Assembly: GCA_036675505.1 (NCBI GenBank)
Contig: JAKFEW010000021.1
Location: forward strand, 26,324 to 90,323
DNA: 64,000 bases
Direction of reading: 5' to 3'
DNA from: JAKFEW01 sp036675505
GTDB lineage: Bacteria; Cyanobacteriota; Sericytochromatia; S15B-MN24; JAQBPE01
This document shows, piece by piece, positions 7,628 through 15,268 of the stretch. The notes beneath the pieces are model-generated. The model was given only the letters and a program-made list of their open reading frames with translations. It did no database searches and was not told the DNA's origin. The first letter of the stretch is position 1. Each line of letters opens with the position of its first letter. The position numbers and the translations under genes are program-made.

Positions 7628-8791
7628 CTAGGTGATGACCAGGTTGTTCCTGTGGATCGCCTCGTCGTAGTGCTTGTAGCCCAGCACCTGCTCGATCTCG
7701 GCGCTCTGGTGGCCGCGGATGCGCACCAACTCCTCGGAGCCGTAGTTCACGAGGCCGCGAGCGATCTCGAGGCCCGTCGGGTCGAGCAGCGCGACCAGGT
7801 CGCCGGGCTCGAAGGCGCCCGCGACCTTGCGGATGCCCGCGGGCAGCAAGCTCTTGCCCTGATCGCGGACCGCGTTCACGGCGCCGCCGTCGAGGGTGAG
7901 CGAGCCAGCGGGCTTGCCACCCCAGGCGAGCCAGCGCTTGCGCCCCTCCAGCCGGTTCGCGCCGGCCACGAAGGTCGTGCCCACCGGCTCACCGCGCAGG
8001 CTCGCCAGCACGAGCTCGGGTTCGCGCCCGTGCAGCAACACGAGCGGGATGCCGCACGACGTCGCGATCTTGGCCGCCATGATCTTCGTGGCCATGCCGC
8101 CCGTGCCGAGGTCCGAGCCGCTGCCGCCGGCCAGGGCCTCGATCGCCGGCGTGATCACCTCCACGCGCGGCAGCCGCTTGGCGTCAGCCTTCACGCGCGG
8201 GTCGGCCTCGTAGAGGGCGTCCACGTCCGACAGAATGAAGAGCGCGTCGGCGCACACCAGGCTCGCCACCAGCGCCGACAGCGTATCGTTGTCGCCGAAC
8301 TTCAGCTCTTCGACGGCCACCGAGTCGTTCTCGTTCACGATCGGCACGACCGGCGTGCTGGCCGCCAACAGGACGTTCAGGGTGTTGCTCGCGTTGACGT
8401 AGCGCTGGCGATCGCCCAGGTCCGCGCGGGTGAGCAGCAGCTGGGCGCTGGTCAGGCCCCGCTCGGCCAGCACGCGCTCGTAAAGGTGCATCAGGATGCC
8501 CTGGCCAACTGCCGCCGCAGCCTGCTTCTCCGGGATGCTGCGCGGCTTGTGGGGCATGCCCAGGCGCCAGCGCCCGGTGCCGACCGCGCCGGACGTCACG
8601 ACCACGACGCGGTTGCGCGCAGCGGACAGGGCGGCCAACACGTCGGCCAGGCGACCGAGGACGGCCATGTCCGGCCCCTCCGCCCCCATGAGCGTGGTGG
8701 TGCCCACCTTGAGGACGATCAGCTTGCCCGTAGGCAGGCCCTCACTCGACGAAATCGAACTCGTAATCGCCGATCGCGATGGTATCCCCAT
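7628..8791 (-). CDS. proB: Glutamate 5-kinase ProB
   Basis: ProB phosphorylates glutamate, the first step of proline synthesis. The kinase domain shows 'VLKVGTTTL', 'VVTSGAVGTGRWRLG', 'IVNENDSV', 'FGDNDTLSALVA' and 'DLGTGGMATKI'. The C-terminal 80 or so residues form a PUA domain ending in 'EIEQVLGYKHYDEAIHRNN'. The start is uncertain. The coordinates use an in-frame ATG (8791) preceded by a G-rich stretch, which overlaps obgE by 50 bases. Homology alone would fit a CTG start at 8737, just past the obgE stop, giving the normal short N-terminus before 'KLIVLKVG'. No proA follows; the next gene is the NHL lipoprotein. Confidence 0.9.
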   Translation of the reverse strand: MGIPSRSAITSSISSSEGLPTGKLIVLKVGTTTLMGAEGPDMAVLGRLADVLAALSAARNRVVVVTSGAVGTGRWRLGMPHKPRSIPEKQAAAAVGQGILMHLYERVLAERGLTSAQLLLTRADLGDRQRYVNASNTLNVLLAASTPVVPIVNENDSVAVEELKFGDNDTLSALVASLVCADALFILSDVDALYEADPRVKADAKRLPRVEVITPAIEALAGGSGSDLGTGGMATKIMAAKIATSCGIPLVLLHGREPELVLASLRGEPVGTTFVAGANRLEGRKRWLAWGGKPAGSLTLDGGAVNAVRDQGKSLLPAGIRKVAGAFEPGDLVALLDPTGLEIARGLVNYGSEELVRIRGHQSAEIEQVLGYKHYDEAIHRNNLVIT

Positions 8792-10013
8792 CCTCGACCC
8801 CCATCTCGCGCAGGCGCTCGACGACACGGTGTTCGTCGAGCAACTTGTGGAACTTCACCACCGCGGCCGCGGTTTCCAGGTTGAGCATGCTCACCTGGCG
8901 CTCGAGGCGATCGTGCTTGACGCGCCAAACCTTGCCGTCGCGCTCGATCGTGGCATCCTTCGGGCCCTCGTCCGGCCTGGCGACGACCTCCGGGAGGAAC
9001 ATCACCGGCGGTGGCGCGGCGGCGACATGCTGGCGCAAAGCCCCCAGGAACGGCTCGAGGCCTTCGCGGGTGGCCGCCGAGATGGCATAGATCGGCAGGC
9101 CCTTGGCCTTGAGCGCCTCTTCGACGCGCGGGCGGTTCTCGCGCGCATCCGGCAGGTCGATCTTGTTGAGGATCACCACGCGCGGCCGCGCCGCGAGCTC
9201 CGGGCTGTAGCGCGCAAGCTCGCGCTCGATCGTCTCGTAGTCCGCGAGCGGGTCACGCCCTTCGAGCCCGCCCGACAGGTCGAGCAGGTGGAGCAGCAGG
9301 CGACAGCGCTCGACATGCTTCAAGAACGAGTGGCCGAGACCGACGCCCTCCGCCGCGCCCTCGACCAGGCCGGGAATGTCGGCCATCACGAGGGTCTCGC
9401 CGGGGCCGTAGCGGATGACACCGAGGTGCGGCTCGAGCGTGGTGAAGGGGTAATCGGCGATTTTCGGCCGGGCGGCCGATACGGCGGTGATCAACGTGGA
9501 CTTGCCGGCGTTCGGCAGGCCCACCAGGCCGACGTCCGCCAGAAGCTTGAGCTCGAGGGCGACCTCGCGCTCCTCGCCCGGCGTGCCCGGCTCGGCGAAG
9601 TCCGGCGCCTTGCGCGTCGGCGTCGCGAAGTGCTGGTTGCCGCGCCCGCCGCGCCCGCCCTTGGCGGCCAGCCAGCGTTGGCCGGGCTCGGTCAGGTCGG
9701 CGAGCACCTCGTTGGTCTGGGCGTCGAAGACCACCGTGCCCACCGGCACGCGCACCTCGACGTCCGGCGCCGTCTTGCCATGCTGGTTCTTCGGCCGGCC
9801 ACGCTCGCCTTCCTCGGCAATGAACCGGTGGTTGTAGCGGAAGTCGAGCAGCGTATTGAGGTCGTCGGTGGCCACGAGCCAGACCGAGCCGCCGTTGCCG
9901 CCGTCACCGCCGGCGGGGCCGCCCGCGGGAACATATTTTTCCCGTCGCCACATGACGACGCCGTCGCCGCCTTTGCCACTGCGTACGAGGATTTTCGCGC
10001 GATCTATGAACAT
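8742..10013 (-). CDS. obgE: GTPase Obg/CgtA
   Basis: This is a 423-residue essential GTPase that acts on the large ribosomal subunit during assembly and links growth to guanine-nucleotide status. The glycine-rich Obg fold covers residues 1-158 ('GPAGGDGGNGGSVW'), the G domain starts at 'GLPNAGKS' (165-172), with 'DIPGLVEGA', 'NKID' and 'SAATREG' following. An OCT domain is at the C-terminus from about residue 345. The rplU-rpmA-obgE order is conserved across bacteria. A hairpin lies between rpmA and this gene, and proB overlaps its 3' end. Confidence 0.96.
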   Translation of the reverse strand: MFIDRAKILVRSGKGGDGVVMWRREKYVPAGGPAGGDGGNGGSVWLVATDDLNTLLDFRYNHRFIAEEGERGRPKNQHGKTAPDVEVRVPVGTVVFDAQTNEVLADLTEPGQRWLAAKGGRGGRGNQHFATPTRKAPDFAEPGTPGEEREVALELKLLADVGLVGLPNAGKSTLITAVSAARPKIADYPFTTLEPHLGVIRYGPGETLVMADIPGLVEGAAEGVGLGHSFLKHVERCRLLLHLLDLSGGLEGRDPLADYETIERELARYSPELAARPRVVILNKIDLPDARENRPRVEEALKAKGLPIYAISAATREGLEPFLGALRQHVAAAPPPVMFLPEVVARPDEGPKDATIERDGKVWRVKHDRLERQVSMLNLETAAAVVKFHKLLDEHRVVERLREMGVEDGDTIAIGDYEFDFVE

Positions 10014-10048
10014 GCCGTGTAGTTTACCAGTAGGTTTCTGAAATGAAA

Positions 10049-10078
10049 CGAGGCCCGAAGCCGGGGCTTCGGACCTCG
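10049..10078 (-). terminator. Hairpin terminator after rpmA
   Basis: Read on the minus strand, the stem CGAGGTCCGAAGC pairs with GCTTCGGGCCTCG (13 bp, one G-U pair, four-base loop) and is followed by TTTCATTT. It sits 22 bases past the rpmA stop and could end most rplU-rpmA transcripts, giving less obgE-proB than ribosomal protein mRNA. Confidence 0.75.
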
Positions 10079-10100
10079 CATCTGGGTCGATACCGGGGAG

Positions 10101-10379
10101 CTAGGCTTCCGCCGCCGCCGCCACCGTGAAAGGTACAACGTTGACCTTCTTGCCCTTGGCGCCCTTGTGCACGAACTGCACGTGGCCCTCGATCAAGGCG
10201 AACAGCGTGTGGTCTTTGCCCATGCCGACGTTGTCGCCGGGATGGATCTTCGTGCCGCGCTGGCGGATGATGATGTTGCCGGGGATCACGACCTCGCCGC
10301 CGAACTTCTTCACACCCAGGTACTGGGGGTTGGAGTCGCGGCCGTTGCGAGTCGAGCCTACGCCCTTCTTATGAGCCAT
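10101..10379 (-). CDS. rpmA: Large-subunit ribosomal protein bL27
   Basis: This 92-residue protein belongs to the peptidyl-transferase region of the 50S subunit. It starts 'MAHKKGVGSTRNGRDS', the normal mature N-terminus, without the cleavable leader seen in Firmicutes L27. Consistently, no gene for the Prp leader protease lies between rplU and rpmA. The core 'KKFGGEVVIPGNIIIRQRG' is typical. A good ribosome-binding site (AGGAGG type) precedes the ATG. Confidence 0.97.
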   Translation of the reverse strand: MAHKKGVGSTRNGRDSNPQYLGVKKFGGEVVIPGNIIIRQRGTKIHPGDNVGMGKDHTLFALIEGHVQFVHKGAKGKKVNVVPFTVAAAAEA

Positions 10380-10456
10380 GGGGGTTCCTCCTAAAAGCTA
10401 GGTGCACCGCAGCGCCCCTGCGGGTCCTGCGGATGCGGCAAATCCGGCCAGTGGCC

Positions 10457-10837
10457 TTAAGGGGCGATCGACTCGATCAGCACGCGGGTGAACGGCTGAC
10501 GGTGACCACGCTTGCGACGGTAGTGCTTCTTGGGGCGCTGCTTGTAGATGATGACCTTCGGGGCGAGGCCGGGGCGGCCCTTCTGATCGAGCTCTTCGGT
10601 GGTGAGCGTGCTGCGGAAGCGGACGCACCACTTCTTGCCGGAGATCAGCACCTTGCCCTTGACCGTGGCGCCCTTCACGAGGGGCGCGCCGATCGAGACC
10701 TTTTCGCCGTTGGCGACGAGCAGCACCTGATCGAACGTGACGGCTTCGTCCTTGTCCTGGGGCAGCAGCTCGACGTCGATGAAGCGACCTTCTTCGACCT
10801 TGTACTGCTTGCCCCCGGTCGCGATGATTGCGTACAT
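10457..10837 (-). CDS. rplU: Large-subunit ribosomal protein bL21
   Basis: The protein has 126 residues. The start is the ATG giving 'MYAIIATGGKQYKVEEGRF', the universal L21 N-terminus; a longer open frame upstream is not coding. The C-terminal 'YKQRPKKHYRRKRGHRQPF' is the RNA-binding end. It is the first gene of the rplU-rpmA pair. The 162-base leader between spoVS and this start could hold its promoter and an autoregulatory RNA, although I recognise no known L21 leader fold. Confidence 0.97.
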   Translation of the reverse strand: MYAIIATGGKQYKVEEGRFIDVELLPQDKDEAVTFDQVLLVANGEKVSIGAPLVKGATVKGKVLISGKKWCVRFRSTLTTEELDQKGRPGLAPKVIIYKQRPKKHYRRKRGHRQPFTRVLIESIAP

Positions 10838-10963
10838 GGGGTTCAATTCCTCTAACTGGGCGGTTTTTCGCCCTGAGAGACACGCCGAACACGGGTGGCA
10901 CCGTCGCCTGGGGCGCGTTGCACTTGGAAACCCTGGCCGAGCGGTTCGGGACACGAGGTAAAG

Positions 10964-10993
10964 TTTGTACCATGAGGGCCTTAAGGCCGTCAA
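10964..10993 (-). promoter_or_regulatory. Candidate sigma-70 promoter for rplU-rpmA
   Basis: On the minus strand TTGACG (10993-10988) is followed after 18 bases by TACAAA (10969-10964). The spacer contains the perfect palindrome GGCCTTAAGGCC. It lies just after the spoVS stop and about 125 bases before the rplU start. The -10 is weak, so this is tentative. Confidence 0.4.
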
Positions 10994-10999
10994 TTGGCG

Positions 11000-11299
11000 C
11001 TAGCGGCGGGGCTCGATGACGAACTTGATGGCCGTGCGCTCTTCGCCGCCCACCTGGATGTCGAGGAAGGCCGGCACGAAGACGAGATCGATGCCGGCAG
11101 GCGCGACATAACCGCGGGCGATCGCGATCGCCTTGATCGCCTGGTTGATCGCCCCCGCGCCGATCGCCTGCATTTCGCAGCGACCCTTCTCGCGGATCGT
11201 GCCGGCGATCGCCCCGGCCACGGAGGCTGGATTCGAGGTACTGGCGACCTTGAAGAGGTTCGACCCCGACGGGTTCGGGTTGCTCGGCGGCTGGGACAT
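11000..11299 (-). CDS. spoVS: SpoVS-family Alba-like protein
   Basis: This 99-residue protein shows the SpoVS pattern: 'FKVASTSNPASVAGAIAGT', 'AIGAGAINQAIKAIAIARGY' and 'VFVPAFLDIQVGGEERTAI'. The fold is Alba-like, so nucleic-acid binding is likely. In Bacillus and Streptomyces SpoVS affects sporulation and septation, but the family is also found in non-sporulating phyla, and no sporulation gene is visible here. The position directly before rplU suggests a growth or nucleoid role. A GGGAGGTGACC ribosome-binding site precedes the ATG. Confidence 0.9.
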   Translation of the reverse strand: MSQPPSNPNPSGSNLFKVASTSNPASVAGAIAGTIREKGRCEMQAIGAGAINQAIKAIAIARGYVAPAGIDLVFVPAFLDIQVGGEERTAIKFVIEPRR

Positions 11300-11432
11300 G
11301 GGTCACCTCCCTCTCGCTACCATTCTAGCGCCGGGACGGGCGGGCGACAATCGCCGGCTCGCCGAACGGTTAACCGCCGCGCCCAGGCGGGTAAGCTAGG
11401 GTGTGGAAGGGGTTTCGAGGTCCACGAGCTTC

Positions 11433-12485
11433 ATGTCGTCCTGTATTTACGACGACGCTCCCAGTGTTACCGTCTGTACGGGATGTGATTTCGGCGTCTG
11501 CCAGGATTGCATCGACGGTGGCGGGGATGGCGTCTGCAAAACTTGCTACGAAGAACGCTCGTCCCGTCAAAAGGAGAGCGCCTTCCAGCGCGAGTATACG
11601 GTCGAAACCCACGTCCCGCGCTGCAACTATTGTCGCGCGGCGGAAGACGAGACGACGACCCTCGATGCCGAAGGCTATTGCGATGCCTGCCGGGCCCTGT
11701 CGCGCTGCATCCTCCACGAAGAACTGATTGCCGTGGGGCACTGCAAGACGTGTCGCCGCGAGTTCTGCCGCAAGTGCCTCGGCTTCACGGACGTGTGCCA
11801 GGAGTGCACCGCCAAGAACAAGACCAAGCCGCTCAAGGACAAGGCGCCCTCCGCCACCGCCGCGCCCAAGCCCTCGAAATCGCCGAAGAAGGCCAAGAAG
11901 ACCGCGCCGATGGAAGAGCCGGCCGCGTCCGCCAGGGGCACGAAGGGTGGCAAGGCCGGCACCAAGGGCCTCAAGGGCAAGAGCAAGCAGCTCGAGGAAG
12001 AGCCGGCGCTCAAGAAGGGCCCGAAGAAGCCCTCGCGCGGGCAAGCGGCGATTGTGGAGAAGCTGCAGAAAAACTCGGGCGCGCGCTCGCGCACGCAGCT
12101 CTTGATCGCGGCGTCGATCCTCGCGATCGGCATGCTCGTGATGGTCAGCGGCATGTACATGCATGCGATGTCGCCCGAAGAGCAGGCGCGCAAAATCAAG
12201 GATCAGATGGTCACGGTCCACCGCGGGGTCGTCCACCACTACAAGAAGCGCGGCAAGCTGCCCAAGAACTCCGAGGACATCCAGCGCGCGCTGGCCGAGA
12301 TGAAGGTGCGCGGCGCCGGCAGGATCAAAATCACGCTGAAAGCGACCGAACCCGGCGCAGTCATCTACGTGCCCGGCCAGTCCGGGTTCATGGTCCAGGG
12401 CGCGGACAGCAAGGGCGAGCTCCTCATGAGCCCCACCGGCGTCCCCTTCTACCTCGACCAGTACTACGATTCCTCGACGCTCTGA
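11433..12485 (+). CDS. B-box-like zinc-finger protein with one membrane segment and a pilin-like tail
   Basis: About 350 residues. The first 130 contain three cysteine clusters of B-box or treble-clef type: 'CTGCDFGVCQDC' with 'CKTC', 'CNYC' with 'CDAC', and 'CILHEE' with 'CKTCRREFCRKC' and 'CQEC'. A Lys/Ala/Pro-rich, probably disordered stretch follows. A single hydrophobic segment is near residues 217-238 ('LIAASILAIGMLVMVSGMYM'). The tail after it ('VVHHYKKRGKLPKNSEDI') resembles periplasmic parts of pseudopilins. The gene heads a run of minor pilin genes. The ATG at 11433 was chosen because it starts just before the first Cys; a GTG at 11403 is possible. Function unknown. Confidence 0.65.
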   Translation: MSSCIYDDAPSVTVCTGCDFGVCQDCIDGGGDGVCKTCYEERSSRQKESAFQREYTVETHVPRCNYCRAAEDETTTLDAEGYCDACRALSRCILHEELIAVGHCKTCRREFCRKCLGFTDVCQECTAKNKTKPLKDKAPSATAAPKPSKSPKKAKKTAPMEEPAASARGTKGGKAGTKGLKGKSKQLEEEPALKKGPKKPSRGQAAIVEKLQKNSGARSRTQLLIAASILAIGMLVMVSGMYMHAMSPEEQARKIKDQMVTVHRGVVHHYKKRGKLPKNSEDIQRALAEMKVRGAGRIKITLKATEPGAVIYVPGQSGFMVQGADSKGELLMSPTGVPFYLDQYYDSSTL

Positions 12486-12597
12486 CTTCGGCGGCCAGGT
12501 CGGGCGAGCAGGCGGCCGAGCAGCCGCCCCATGGGTTTACGTCATGTTACGGACGGGAATCATGGAGAGGAAACGAGTACCGGGACGGGGGGAACAC

Positions 12598-13662
12598 GTG
12601 GTGCAGCAGCGAGGTGGGTTCACGCTGGTCGAGGTCGTGATTGCGGCCTCGGTGCTGGTCATCGCCTTGTTCGGCATTCTCGCGATGGCCTTCCACACCT
12701 ACAAGAAGTCCGACGTGGCCGATGAAGCGATCACGGCCGCCAACCTCGCGACCGAGCGCCTCGCCTATTTCCGGAGCCATTCGAACCCCTTCAAGGCCGT
12801 CGGCGGCACCTTCTACGCGCCGCCGAGGGCGCGCAACGAGGTCGACCTCAACCAGGCACGCGGCACCAACCGGGCCCAGGTGCACAACATCTGGAACAAA
12901 TCGCCGCGCTTGTTCGTGCGTGAATACCTGTACGCCACGTCGACCTCTCGCTTCAAGAACCCGACGACCGGTGAAGACGAAGGCCTCGACAACATGCGCG
13001 ACCGCCACGCCCAGAACGACCCGAACACCATCGCTGGCGCGGCGGCCCGGCGCAATTTCATCGCGCCGACGAATACGGCCGACCGCAACATCGACGGGAT
13101 TTTCCCGGATTGGGGCGACGCGGGCACCAGGCCGGGCAACCACACGGTCTCCCATTCGGCGATGCTCGACGGCTCCAACGCCCAGACCATGACGTTCCAG
13201 CCCGCGCCGCGAGCCAATGACGCGCTGCGTGGCTATCCGCTCGCGCAGCTGCCGGCCAGCGTCCGCTACATCCGCGAGGTGTGGGTGCAGACCAACCACC
13301 CGCTCGGCGAGCCGTTCAACCCCGGCGACGACGAGGTGGTCGGCACGCTCACTCTCTCCGCGCCGGCCTTCTACACCGCCGCCGGCGGCACGGCCGTCAT
13401 CGACTCGCAGATCCGGCGCGGCGCCAACACGGCTTTCGGCGGCGCGGGCTCGGGTGTGTCGGTCATCCGCATGCCGGCGTGGGTCGCCACCGTCACCGTG
13501 CGCGTATTCGTGCGCGATCCGCTGGTGAAGACCATCCTCAACAATGTGAGCGCGGTTCGCGCCAAGGGCGCAAGCGGCTTCGAAGGCCTCGGCTACGATC
13601 CCACGCGCCCGTTGGCGACGGCGGTGGGCTATTTCGGCGTCCGACACCAGCTCGGCAACTAG
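12598..13662 (+). CDS. PilV-like minor prepilin
   Basis: A type III (prepilin peptidase) signal is present: a very short basic leader ending in Gly, then 'FTLVEVVIAASVLVIALFGI' with Glu at +5. Minor pilins of the PilV class sit at the pilus tip and prime assembly. The remaining roughly 330 residues are a long periplasmic domain that I do not recognise. The GTG at 12598 is preferred because GGGGGGA lies about 5 bases upstream; in-frame ATGs at 12544 and 12562 lack a clear ribosome-binding site but would also give an acceptable leader. It is followed 12 bases later by the PilW-like gene. Confidence 0.8.
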   Translation: MVQQRGGFTLVEVVIAASVLVIALFGILAMAFHTYKKSDVADEAITAANLATERLAYFRSHSNPFKAVGGTFYAPPRARNEVDLNQARGTNRAQVHNIWNKSPRLFVREYLYATSTSRFKNPTTGEDEGLDNMRDRHAQNDPNTIAGAAARRNFIAPTNTADRNIDGIFPDWGDAGTRPGNHTVSHSAMLDGSNAQTMTFQPAPRANDALRGYPLAQLPASVRYIREVWVQTNHPLGEPFNPGDDEVVGTLTLSAPAFYTAAGGTAVIDSQIRRGANTAFGGAGSGVSVIRMPAWVATVTVRVFVRDPLVKTILNNVSAVRAKGASGFEGLGYDPTRPLATAVGYFGVRHQLGN

Positions 13663-13674
13663 AGAGGCGCTCCG

Positions 13675-15249
13675 ATGTACGCTCGACGTAGGTCTGCGGG
13701 CTTTACGCTCATTGAAGTCCTGGTCGCGGCCAGCCTGGTCAGCCTGGTGCTCGGGCTGGCGCTGAAGGGCTTCATTGAGGCGAAGAAGATCGCGGACATC
13801 ACCAAGGCCAAGGTGATCGCCGAGGAAGAGGCCTCGCTCGGCGCGCAGAAGCTCGCCAAGCTGCTGCGCAAGACCCACATCATCTACTTCGACGCCCGCG
13901 CGCTGCAAAAGGCCGACGCCGACGTGCCGACCCTCGGCGGCCTCGACGCCATCCGAGAAGATGCCCCGCCGACGTGGCTGGCAGGCACCACCCCGCCCGA
14001 CAACAGCGGCACGGCGCTGGGCGTCCCCCTGGTCTTCCTCGGCGACACGAGCGGCGCGGGCTACCGCAGCCCGATCCGTGACGGCTGGGGGGCCACGGGC
14101 ATCAACCGCTCGCTCTTCTTCGTCCGCCACCTCACCGACACGGCGGCCGGCACGAAAGACGCACCGGTGAACAACCCGACGATCCGGCTCAAGAGTGGCG
14201 AGCGGTTGGCCGGCGGCGCGGAGCTCGCGAACGACTTCGATCGGTTCTTCACCTCGCCGCTGCTGTATTGCGCCGAGGCCACCTTCAACAACACGGCGCC
14301 GGCCGGCGGCACCCGCGTCGACGCCAACCTTCCGATGACCTGGACGTTCTACCTCGTCTACCTGGCGCCGATGCGCTTCGACAAGGCGACCGACGACGGC
14401 CATGCGCTCTTCCCGGTCCAGGAGAGCATCCTGCCGGTGTCCGGCAACCACCGGCGCGACCTCGGGCCGGAGGGCTGGGTGCGCGCGACCGTACCCTACG
14501 AGCTGCGCTTGCTCACGATCCCGGACGTGCGCGCGGTCAACGTCACGGGCGCCGACGTCGCGCCGAACCCCACGGCGGCCTCGCTGCCCGCCCGCCCGGG
14601 CTACCAGCGGGGTCGGCGGCTCGACACAGTCTCGGTCCTGCCCTTCCCTTACGACATCCGACAGGGTGAGGCGAACTACGATCCCGTGCCCATGTCGATT
14701 GGCGCGGCGAGCTTCGGCACCATGACATTGAACAGCACGCATTACGGCAACGCTGCCGGTCCACGCGTCGCGAGCGGCTCCAACGACTACGCCCATGGCA
14801 ACTGGGACAACCTCGGCAACGATCCGCCGACGCAACAGGCGCTGAGCAACCGGGCGCATTGGGATACCACGTTGGCGGACTTCACCACGACCGCCGCGAG
14901 CCTCACGCCGATCACGGATACCGTGCTCGCCAAGTACGTCGATCCCGACGCCGTGCACGGCACCTTCGTCCGGCTGGCGAACGATCAAAACCTCGTCAAC
15001 GAGCTCGAGACCGAGGCCCGCCCGTACGTGAACGCCTATGGCGGCCCGCAGAAGTACAACCCGAGCTGGTGGAACGCCGCCAACGCCGGGATCACCCGCG
15101 CCGCGGCGCCCCGGCGGGCACTCGTGAGCGTCGCGACGCGGTTCCGGTTCTCGCGCCAGCACCCGTTCTCTTTCTCGACCGAGTCCATCGAGGTCGATCT
15201 GGACACCCTGGTCAAGTTCCAAGATATGTCGCACCGGATGCGTCGGTAG
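13675..15249 (+). CDS. PilW-like minor prepilin
   Basis: The 524-residue protein begins with a nine-residue basic leader ('MYARRRSAG') then 'FTLIEVLVAASLVSLVLGLA', a textbook class III signal with Glu at +5. The rest is a large extracytoplasmic domain rich in Asp, Thr and Gly, much longer than the roughly 350 residues usual for PilW. GAGAGG precedes the ATG. It lies between a PilV-like and a PilX-like gene in the standard pilV-pilW-pilX order, which supports a tip-complex role more than the sequence does. Confidence 0.8.
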   Translation: MYARRRSAGFTLIEVLVAASLVSLVLGLALKGFIEAKKIADITKAKVIAEEEASLGAQKLAKLLRKTHIIYFDARALQKADADVPTLGGLDAIREDAPPTWLAGTTPPDNSGTALGVPLVFLGDTSGAGYRSPIRDGWGATGINRSLFFVRHLTDTAAGTKDAPVNNPTIRLKSGERLAGGAELANDFDRFFTSPLLYCAEATFNNTAPAGGTRVDANLPMTWTFYLVYLAPMRFDKATDDGHALFPVQESILPVSGNHRRDLGPEGWVRATVPYELRLLTIPDVRAVNVTGADVAPNPTAASLPARPGYQRGRRLDTVSVLPFPYDIRQGEANYDPVPMSIGAASFGTMTLNSTHYGNAAGPRVASGSNDYAHGNWDNLGNDPPTQQALSNRAHWDTTLADFTTTAASLTPITDTVLAKYVDPDAVHGTFVRLANDQNLVNELETEARPYVNAYGGPQKYNPSWWNAANAGITRAAAPRRALVSVATRFRFSRQHPFSFSTESIEVDLDTLVKFQDMSHRMRR

Positions 15250-15268
15250 CGTAAGGAGATCAGCCATC

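Noticed and set aside
10838..10999. A conserved L21 leader RNA
   Set aside because: The 162-base leader is long enough, but I could not fold a recognisable L21 leader; only a palindrome and a candidate promoter are visible.
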